The position numbers and the translations under genes are program-made. Below are positions 1 through 4,464 of a DNA stretch of 6,778 nucleotides, one piece after another. Source of the stretch: Mariprofundus sp. (GTDB lineage: Bacteria > Pseudomonadota > Zetaproteobacteria > Mariprofundales > Mariprofundaceae); NCBI GenBank assembly GCA_030951065.1, contig JAUZQH010000055.1, forward strand, positions 1-6,778, in the 5' to 3' direction. The notes under the pieces are model-generated. The model made no database searches, was not told the DNA's origin, and saw only the letters and a program-made list of their open reading frames with translations. Positions within the stretch are counted from its first letter, which is position 1. The number at the start of each line of letters is the position of its first letter.

Positions 1-8
1 ATAGAGCA

Positions 9-36
9 TTGACGGAAGCACTCTTCTCCCTAAAAT
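9..36 (+). promoter_or_regulatory. Sigma70-type promoter of the left tRNA-Met
   Basis: A -35 box TTGACG (9-14) and a -10 box TAAAAT (31-36) are separated by 16 nt. The expected transcription start is about 43, leaving a leader of roughly 6 nt before the mature tRNA. The stretch after the -10 box (37-46) is GC-rich, which is the discriminator type associated with stringent control of stable RNA promoters in proteobacteria. The boxes are seen directly; the regulation is inferred. Confidence 0.75.
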
Positions 37-48
37 GCCGGCCTCCAA

Positions 49-125
49 GGCGCTTTAGCTCAGCTGGTTAGAGCACCGGAATCATAATCCGGGTGTCCGG
101 GGTTCGAGTCCCTGAAGCGCCACCA
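49..125 (+). tRNA. tRNA-Met (anticodon CAT), left copy
   Basis: A complete 77-nt cloverleaf with the CCA end encoded (123-125). The acceptor stem pairs GGCGCTT (49-55) with AAGCGCC (115-121), and A122 is the discriminator base. The D-arm has GCTC/GAGC. The anticodon stem pairs CCGGA (76-80) with TCCGG (88-92) around a 7-nt loop with CAT at 83-85. The T-arm loop begins TTCGA. The normal G1-C72 pair rules out initiator tRNA. A CAT anticodon can also be tRNA-Ile2, whose C34 is changed to lysidine by TilS. Overall resemblance, including the GGAATCATAATCC core, favours elongator Met, but this is judged by eye. Its own promoter lies directly upstream and the terminator at 181-220 downstream. Confidence 0.93.
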
Positions 126-140
126 ACAAACAAGGGCAGA

Positions 141-162
141 GTGACATAAAGTCACAGTTTTT
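141..162 (+). other. Small hairpin with T-run, possible minor terminator
   Basis: A 5-bp stem, GTGAC (141-145) with GTCAC (151-155), encloses a 5-nt loop and is followed two bases later by five T residues (158-162). It lies 16 nt after the left tRNA CCA. The stem is short for an intrinsic terminator. Its geometry (5-bp core, 5-nt loop, GnGAC/GTCnC) echoes the core of the stronger hairpin at 181-217, so it may be a decayed counterpart from the duplication. That link is inference. Confidence 0.35.
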
Positions 163-180
163 GATAGAAGTCTCTAACGC

Positions 181-220
181 AAAAGAGGGAAGCGACATTG
201 AGTCGCTTCCCTCTTTTTTT
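181..220 (+). terminator. Strong intrinsic terminator between the convergent tRNA genes
   Basis: A 16-bp perfect stem pairs 181-196 with 202-217 around the 5-nt loop ATTGA. On the plus strand it ends in a run of seven T residues (214-220), so it should stop transcription from the left tRNA promoter. Read on the minus strand, the stem is followed by only four T residues and then GCG, so it may also terminate the right tRNA, probably less efficiently. Sitting between convergent genes, it would limit read-through that makes antisense tRNA. Confidence 0.88.
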
Positions 221-222
221 GT

Positions 223-299
223 TGGTGGCGCTTCAGGGACTCGAACCCCGGACACTCGGATTATGATTCCGATGCTCTAACCGACTGAGCTAAAGCGCC
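223..299 (-). tRNA. tRNA-Met (anticodon CAT), right copy, opposite strand
   Basis: A full 77-nt tRNA read on the minus strand, from 299 down to the encoded CCA at 225-223; the anticodon occupies 265-263. It differs from the left copy in two D-loop bases (283, 284) and in one anticodon-stem pair (272/256), which is T-A here and C-G in the left copy. The paired change keeps the stem intact, so both genes appear to be under selection for structure. The acceptor stem, T-arm and anticodon loop are identical, so both copies should have the same amino-acid identity: probably elongator Met, less likely Ile-CAU. It points away from trpS. Confidence 0.93.
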
Positions 300-311
300 T
301 TGGAGGCCGGC

Positions 312-339
312 ATTTTAGGGAGAAGAGTGCTTCCGTCAA
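312..339 (-). promoter_or_regulatory. Sigma70-type promoter of the right tRNA-Met
   Basis: The exact mirror copy of the promoter in the left arm. The -35 box TTGACG is read at 339-334 and the -10 box TAAAAT at 317-312, with 16 nt between and a GC-rich discriminator after the -10. It fires away from trpS, so trpS needs its own promoter somewhere in 348-438. No convincing -35/-10 pair was found there; a weak TTGCCA at 357-362 has no good -10 partner. Confidence 0.75.
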
Positions 340-426
340 TGCTCTATTCACATATCTTGCCACCTCTCGTCGCATTCAATGGCATGCTTTGCTATCGTTC
401 GCTCACATACTGTTAGCTGTTTCAAC

Positions 427-432
427 AAGGGG
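427..432 (+). promoter_or_regulatory. Ribosome binding site that fixes the trpS start
   Basis: AAGGGG lies 6 nt before a TTG codon at 439 that is in frame with trpS. The in-frame ATG at 379 has no purine-rich site in front, and the 20 residues it would add (MACFAIVRSH...) do not look like TrpRS. This favours the TTG start. Confidence 0.7.
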
Positions 433-438
433 AAAAGC

Positions 439-1470
439 TTGAGCACTTCAAATCATGCGCCAAACAGGCCGAAACGTATTCTGTCCGGCATGCGCCCGAC
501 CGGCCGCCTGCATCTGGGCCATTATAAAGGCGTGCTGGAGAACTGGCTGAAATTACAGGAAGAACACCAGTGTTTCTTCTTTGCTGCCGACTGGCATGCT
601 CTGACCACCGATTACGCCAACCCTTCCATCGTCAAGGATACCATCTGGGAAATGCTGATCGACTGGCTGGCTGTCGGTATCGACCCGGAAAAAGCAGTGG
701 TATTCATCCAGTCGGAAGTTCCCGAACATGCCGAACTGCACCTGCTGTTTTCGTTTATGACGCCGTTATCGTGGCTGGAACGTGTACCGACTTACAAGGA
801 TCAGATCGAACAGTTGCGTGAAAAGGATCTCGGCACCTACGGTTTCCTCGGTTATCCGCTGTTGCAGTCTGCCGACATCCTGATTTACCGGGCCGATGGC
901 GTGCCGGTTGGTGAGGATCAGGTTCCGCATGTGGAGCTGACCCGTGAAGTCGCCCGCCGCTTTAACCATCTCTATCGCCAGGGCATCCCGCCCCTGTTTC
1001 CGGAGCCGCAATCGCTGCTGATGCCGGCAGCCAAATTGCCCGGACTGGACGGGCGCAAAATGAGTAAATCCTACGGCAATACGATTGAACTGGGCGAAAC
1101 ATGGAAGGTGACCGAGAAAAAGGTAAAAACCATGCCGACCGACCCGGCCCGTGTGCGCCGCAATGATCCGGGTACGCCCGAAAAATGCCCGGTATGGGAT
1201 TTTCACAAAGTCTATTCGACGGAAGAAGAGCGCCAGTGGGTGCAGGAAGGCTGCACCACAGCGGCCATCGGCTGTATCGATTGCAAAATGTGTGTGTTAA
1301 AACATCTGGAAGCAGAACTGCAGCCGATTCGCGATCGCCGCGCCGATATTGCCTCCAGGCCGGATGATCTGAAAGACATCGTGCGCGCCGGCAATGAGCG
1401 CGCCCGCATCGAGGCAGGGCGTACCATGGAAAAGGTGCGTAAAACACTGAAAATGGGTTATCGTGTATGA
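439..1470 (+). CDS. trpS: Tryptophanyl-tRNA synthetase (TrpRS), with Fe-S-type cysteine motif
   Basis: A class I aminoacyl-tRNA synthetase that charges tRNA-Trp in the cytoplasm. From the TTG at 439 it has 343 residues, a usual size for the family; an ATG at 379 would give 363. The HIGH-type signature reads TGRLHLGH, with HLGH at residues 25-28. KMSKS is at 207-211 (DNA 1057-1071), and the Rossmann-fold catalytic core lies between. Cysteines at 250, 272, 279 and 282 give C-x21-C-x6-C-x2-C, with one more at 285. This is very close to the spacing I recall for the [4Fe-4S] cluster of Thermotoga maritima TrpRS (x22-x6-x2), so a cluster near the anticodon-binding region is plausible. The stop overlaps the scpA start as ATGA. 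This is the first gene of the apparent operon. The function is very secure; the start is less so. Confidence 0.95.
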   Translation: MSTSNHAPNRPKRILSGMRPTGRLHLGHYKGVLENWLKLQEEHQCFFFAADWHALTTDYANPSIVKDTIWEMLIDWLAVGIDPEKAVVFIQSEVPEHAELHLLFSFMTPLSWLERVPTYKDQIEQLREKDLGTYGFLGYPLLQSADILIYRADGVPVGEDQVPHVELTREVARRFNHLYRQGIPPLFPEPQSLLMPAAKLPGLDGRKMSKSYGNTIELGETWKVTEKKVKTMPTDPARVRRNDPGTPEKCPVWDFHKVYSTEEERQWVQEGCTTAAIGCIDCKMCVLKHLEAELQPIRDRRADIASRPDDLKDIVRAGNERARIEAGRTMEKVRKTLKMGYRV

Positions 1471-2249
1471 ATGAAGCGGTGCAAACGCCCCTGATCCATG
1501 ATCAGTCAGAGGACTATCAGGAGCATGCACTGCCACCGGTTCAGCTGGATCAGTTCGAGGGGCCACTGGATGTATTGCTGCATCTGATTCGCGGTCAGGA
1601 ACTGGACATTTTCGATATCCCCGTGGCCATGATTACACAACAGTACCTCGATATTCTGGAGGCACAGGAAACACTCGATCTGGAAATCGCCGGTGATTAT
1701 CTGGTCATGGCCAGCACCCTGATGCAATTAAAATCACGCATGCTGCTACCGCGGCCCGAAGTGGACGAGGAAGGTAACGATATCGATCCGCGTGCCGAAC
1801 TGGCCGCACAACTGATTGCCTACGAGCAATACCGACTGCTGGCCGAGGAACTGAACGAACGGCCTTTGATGCAACGGGATGTATTCATCCGCTCGATTTT
1901 CCCCGAATCCGATGCGGTGGAACGCCCCTTACCCGATGGTGATCTCGATGCGCTGCTGATGGCTTTCCGCAATGTGCTCAAACGCGTCGGCGGCGAAGTG
2001 CGCCAGCATATTTTTGCCGAAACGATGAGTATGCGCGAACAGATGGGCGTCGTGCTTCAACGTTTGCAGCATGGTGGTATACAACTCGATGAATTGCTGT
2101 CCGATTCACCCGGTCGTGAAGCTCTGGTTACAACCGTGCTGGCTATTCTGGAATTATGGCGGCAGCAAACCATTACCGTCGTGCAACGTGAAAGCTACGG
2201 CTCCATCACCTTGCTGCCGAAGGAGGCCATGTCTCATGAGCCAGTCTGA
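1467..2249 (+). CDS. scpA: Segregation and condensation protein A (kleisin subunit ScpA)
   Basis: The kleisin that bridges the two heads of the SMC dimer and, with ScpB, forms the SMC-ScpAB condensin that compacts and segregates the nucleoid. It has 260 residues, typical of ScpA. The N-terminal signature LDQFEGPLDVLLHLI (residues 27-41) begins the kleisin region that binds the SMC neck. It is followed by IFDIPVAMITQQYLDIL and the helix with LVMASTLMQLKSRMLLPRP, both ScpA hallmarks. The C-terminal part (about 185-255) would be the winged helix that binds the SMC cap. The start ATG overlaps the trpS stop by 4 nt with only a weak upstream ribosome site, so coupled translation is likely. scpB follows with a 14-nt overlap, as expected for an obligate partner. 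SMC itself is not in the window. Confidence 0.96.
   Translation: MNEAVQTPLIHDQSEDYQEHALPPVQLDQFEGPLDVLLHLIRGQELDIFDIPVAMITQQYLDILEAQETLDLEIAGDYLVMASTLMQLKSRMLLPRPEVDEEGNDIDPRAELAAQLIAYEQYRLLAEELNERPLMQRDVFIRSIFPESDAVERPLPDGDLDALLMAFRNVLKRVGGEVRQHIFAETMSMREQMGVVLQRLQHGGIQLDELLSDSPGREALVTTVLAILELWRQQTITVVQRESYGSITLLPKEAMSHEPV
2220..2226 (+). promoter_or_regulatory. Strong Shine-Dalgarno setting the scpB start
   Basis: AAGGAGG, a near-perfect anti-16S match, lies inside the end of scpA, 9 nt before the ATG at 2236. It identifies that ATG as the scpB start rather than the 2071 ATG of the longer open frame, whose first 55 residues merely shadow scpA. Confidence 0.85.
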
Positions 2250-3006
2250 TACGCAATCCGGTACCCGGCTGGAGGCGCAGATCGAAGCACTGGTACTGGC
2301 CAGTGACGAACCGCTCAGTCTGCAGAAAATACACAGTCTGATTGGCGATGATATTTCCTCTTCCGATATACGTTCCGCCCTGGCCGAACTTGAAACCCAT
2401 TACCGTGAGCGCGGCATTAATCTTGTTCAGGTTGCCGGCGGTTGGCAGTTCCGTACAGCTGCCGCCCATGCGGAGCTGGTACGACAGCTCTGGCAGATCA
2501 AACCGCCTCGCCTGTCGCGTTCCGCACTCGAAACACTGGCTATTATTGCCTACAGGCAACCGACTACAAGAGCTGAGATCGAGGCATTGCGAGGTGTGAA
2601 AGTCTCCAGCCAGATGATTGCCACCCTGCAGGAGCGCGGCTGGATCAAGGTGCTGGGCCGCAAGGAAGTACCGGGTCGCCCGCACCTCTTTGGTACCGGC
2701 AAACAGTTTCTGATCGATTTCGGTCTGGCATCGCTGAAGGATCTGCCGGACTCGGCACAGTTGATGGATGAGGATGAAATTCAGCAGCTTGTGATCAAAC
2801 AGACAGAGTTCGGGCAGAATCTCACGGAGCAAACAGCTTCTGAACAAATGACATCAGAGCAGATCACACCGGAACAGATTGCACCGGAAAACCCTGCGAA
2901 TAAAAATAACGAACAGCATATGGACCCCCATGAAACAGACAACTCGAAAAACGAAGCAGAGCAAACCGCGCAAAACTCGGACACGTACGAAACCGGGCAC
3001 ACCTGA
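2236..3006 (+). CDS. scpB: Segregation and condensation protein B (ScpB), with repeat-bearing tail
   Basis: The kite subunit that dimerises and wraps ScpA in the SMC-ScpAB condensin. It has 256 residues from the ATG at 2236. The two winged-helix domains fill roughly residues 10-180. Family signatures seen are LEAQIEALVLASDEPLSLQKI near the start, and then RLSRSALETLAIIAYRQPTTRAEIEALRGV and GRPHLFGTGKQFLIDFGL. From about residue 190 a hydrophilic tail follows that includes about four and a half degenerate five-residue repeats (residues 197-219: TEQTA, SEQMT, SEQIT, PEQIA, PEN). It then turns rich in Asn, Glu and Thr. B. subtilis ScpB lacks such a tail; extended tails occur in proteobacterial members. 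The last 77 nt overlap the start of the rluB-like gene in another frame. Confidence 0.95.
   Translation: MSQSDTQSGTRLEAQIEALVLASDEPLSLQKIHSLIGDDISSSDIRSALAELETHYRERGINLVQVAGGWQFRTAAAHAELVRQLWQIKPPRLSRSALETLAIIAYRQPTTRAEIEALRGVKVSSQMIATLQERGWIKVLGRKEVPGRPHLFGTGKQFLIDFGLASLKDLPDSAQLMDEDEIQQLVIKQTEFGQNLTEQTASEQMTSEQITPEQIAPENPANKNNEQHMDPHETDNSKNEAEQTAQNSDTYETGHT
2824..2892 (+). repeat. Degenerate 15-nt repeats encoding xEQxx pentapeptides in the ScpB tail
   Basis: About four and a half in-frame units of 15 nt, each centred on Glu-Gln. The Glu-Gln codons vary (GAGCAA, GAACAA, GAGCAG, GAACAG), so the repeat is old or is kept at the protein level rather than being a fresh slippage expansion. Confidence 0.7.
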
Positions 3007-3772
3007 AGCTCCCCCGCCCGATGAAATAAATCAGAGCGCACCGTCCGGTGAACGCATCAACCGCTATCTGGCCGGTTGTGGATTATGTTCACGCCGTGAG
3101 GCAGATCGCTGGGTGGAAGCCGGACGTGTCTCGATCAACGGCAAGCTGTGCCGCGAACCGGGCACAAAAATCAACAGCGGCGACGTGGTTACGGTGGATG
3201 GTAAAGCTGTCGAACGGCAGCAAAGCTATACCTACATCCTCTACAATAAACCGGCCGGTCAGCTGTGTTCGCGCAAGGATGCAATCCGCAAGCGGCCACT
3301 GATTTACGATTTTCTCGATGTTGCTCCCAATGTTCAGTCGATCGGCAGACTTGATATGGATACCGAAGGCTTGTTGATTCTTACCGACGATGGTGACCTG
3401 ACCCGGGCACTGACCCGGCCGGGTGCAAAAGTGGCACGTGAATACCGGGCCCGCGTGGCCGGCCTGGTGGAAATGGAAACACTGGAGAAACTGCGGCGCG
3501 GCGGTTTTGATATCGGCAAAGGAGATCACGCCGATGCATGGGAAGTCACGGTCGATTCGGAAACAAAGGGGCACACATGGTTAACCATTGTGATTTACCG
3601 TGGCCGCTGGCGCGAAGTGCGCCGCACGCTGGAAGAATGCGGCCATCCGGTCAGGCGCTTGATGCGTACCCGTTTCGGGCCGCTGCGACTCGAAGAAGGT
3701 ATGCCGAGAGGCAGTTACCGGAAATTGAACCGCTCTGAAATCAAAAAACTGAAGGGATATGCCGACAAGTGA
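2930..3772 (+). CDS. rluB: 23S rRNA pseudouridine synthase, RsuA/RluB/RluE/RluF family (RluB-like)
   Basis: It isomerises a uridine in rRNA to pseudouridine; in E. coli RluB the target is U2605 of 23S rRNA. From the ATG at 2930 it has 280 residues. The first 40 or so are a Lys/Arg/Thr/Pro-rich tail (KQTTRKTKQSKPRKT), likely RNA-contacting. An S4 RNA-binding domain follows (about 41-90: ERINRYLAGCGLCSRREADRWVEAGRVSINGK). The catalytic domain carries GRLDMDTEGLLILTDDG with the nucleophilic Asp at residue 142, then GRWREVRRTLEECGHPVRRLMRTRFGPLRL. Assignment to RluB rather than a sister enzyme rests on the scpB neighbourhood, which is common in proteobacteria, and on YNKPAGQLCSRKD resembling the E. 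coli YHKPEGELCTR. The start has no clear ribosome site and lies 77 nt inside scpB. The next in-frame start upstream is the ATG at 2879, and none lies between 2930 and the S4 domain. Confidence 0.88.
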   Translation: MKQTTRKTKQSKPRKTRTRTKPGTPEAPPPDEINQSAPSGERINRYLAGCGLCSRREADRWVEAGRVSINGKLCREPGTKINSGDVVTVDGKAVERQQSYTYILYNKPAGQLCSRKDAIRKRPLIYDFLDVAPNVQSIGRLDMDTEGLLILTDDGDLTRALTRPGAKVAREYRARVAGLVEMETLEKLRRGGFDIGKGDHADAWEVTVDSETKGHTWLTIVIYRGRWREVRRTLEECGHPVRRLMRTRFGPLRLEEGMPRGSYRKLNRSEIKKLKGYADK

Positions 3773-4464
3773 GTTCAATCCCCCCGCTACAGATCTATGA
3801 AAAGCTGCTGGACATTTACGGTTCTCAGCACTGGTGGCCGGCTGATTCTCCGTTTGAGGTGATGGTTGGTGCCATTCTGACCCAGAATACCAGCTGGAAG
3901 AATGTCGAAACAGCCATTGCCAACCTGAAAACACACGACATGCTCGACTGTGAATTGATTGCCAGCAGTAATCTGCAACAGCTGGGTGAAATCATTCACG
4001 CATCCGGTTTCTATATGCAGAAAGCGCGTTACCTGCAGCAATTCTCACTGTTTTACTACAACAATGGCAAACGCAAAGGGCTGATAAAATGGCCAACCAG
4101 TGTATTACGCCAGCGTCTGATGGCCGTGCATGGTATTGGCCCGGAAACTGCCGACTCGATACTGCTCTATGCGCTGGACAGGCCGGTATTTGTTGTCGAT
4201 GCCTACACCAAACGTCTGTTTATGCGGCTGGAACACTTCGACCACAAACTGGGTTATGACAGTATTCAGAACTATTTTCAGCAACGCCTGCCTGAAAGCC
4301 TGCCGCTGTTTCAGGAGTTCCATGCCCTGATTGTCGAACATGCCAAACGCTTTTGTAGAACCAGGCCACTATGCAGCAGCTGCCCCCTTGCCAGTGATTG
4401 CCCGACGGCAACGGATGCAGACACCGCCGCAGTCCATCACCCGCAAAATTCCGATGTGGATTGA
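3769..4464 (+). CDS. HhH-GPD DNA glycosylase, endonuclease III-like, lacking the lyase lysine
   Basis: A base-excision-repair glycosylase of 231 residues from a GTG start that overlaps the rluB stop as GTGA. A GAAGGGA site (3751-3757) lies 11 nt upstream. An early motif PFEVMVGAILTQNTSWKNVETAI (28-50) is typical. The helix-hairpin-helix reads VHGIGPETA (120-128), and the conserved aspartate is D144 (FVVDAYTKR). In E. coli Nth the motif is LPGVGRKTA, with the lyase lysine K120. Here that position is Glu (E126), so a monofunctional glycosylase without beta-lyase activity is expected, as in the MagIII 3-methyladenine type. Cysteines 196, 202, 205 and 211 (C-x5-C-x2-C-x5-C) should bind a [4Fe-4S] cluster; E. 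coli Nth has x6 in the first gap. The substrate cannot be told from sequence. It precedes uvrC with an 11-nt overlap, pairing two repair genes. Confidence 0.88.
   Translation: MSSIPPLQIYEKLLDIYGSQHWWPADSPFEVMVGAILTQNTSWKNVETAIANLKTHDMLDCELIASSNLQQLGEIIHASGFYMQKARYLQQFSLFYYNNGKRKGLIKWPTSVLRQRLMAVHGIGPETADSILLYALDRPVFVVDAYTKRLFMRLEHFDHKLGYDSIQNYFQQRLPESLPLFQEFHALIVEHAKRFCRTRPLCSSCPLASDCPTATDADTAAVHHPQNSDVD

Larger units (their letters stand above)
1..130 (+). repeat. Left arm of large inverted repeat carrying tRNA-Met and its promoter
   Basis: This arm is the reverse complement of 218-347: position p pairs with 348 minus p. By eye 126 of 130 positions match, with differences at 64, 65, 76 and 92, all inside the tRNA gene. 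The 48 bases in front of the tRNA, including its promoter, are identical in both arms. The outer boundary cannot be fixed, because the window begins inside the arm; the repeat may continue upstream. Past 130 the match becomes patchy. It is a duplicated tRNA transcription unit in inverted orientation, not a transposon end: no transposase or target-site duplication is visible. Confidence 0.93.
218..347 (-). repeat. Right arm of large inverted repeat carrying the second tRNA-Met and promoter
   Basis: The inverted partner of 1-130, separated from it by 87 nt (131-217) that hold the terminator. Four differences from the left arm lie at 256, 272, 283 and 284. The sequence from 348 on (TCACATATC...) leads into trpS. 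Whether the repeat extends past 347 cannot be judged, since the matching bases would fall before the window start. Confidence 0.93.

Noticed and set aside
49..125. Initiator tRNA-fMet
   Set aside because: The first acceptor pair is a normal G-C, whereas bacterial initiators have a mismatch there, and the anticodon stem lacks the three consecutive G-C pairs next to the loop.
100..130. tRNA 3' end as a phage or island attachment site
   Set aside because: No integrase gene is present, and the second copy is an inverted full gene rather than a direct-repeat 3' fragment.
1..347. Inverted repeat as insertion-sequence or transposon termini, or as a CRISPR-like structure
   Set aside because: The arms are full tRNA genes with promoters, there is no transposase or target duplication, and there are only two copies rather than spaced direct repeats.
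766..1447. Long minus-strand open frames inside trpS (146 and 161 codons)
   Set aside because: They lie opposite a clearly conserved synthetase and their translations resemble no family I know; the same applies to minus-strand frames across scpB, rluB and uvrC.
2071..2235. Extended ScpB start at ATG 2071
   Set aside because: The extra 55 residues shadow scpA in another frame, and a strong AAGGAGG site directs the start at 2236.
4331..4453. Extended UvrC start at ATG 4331
   Set aside because: It would overlap the glycosylase by 134 nt and add 41 residues not found in UvrC; the 4454 start gives the family length. ATG 4415 remains a minor possibility.
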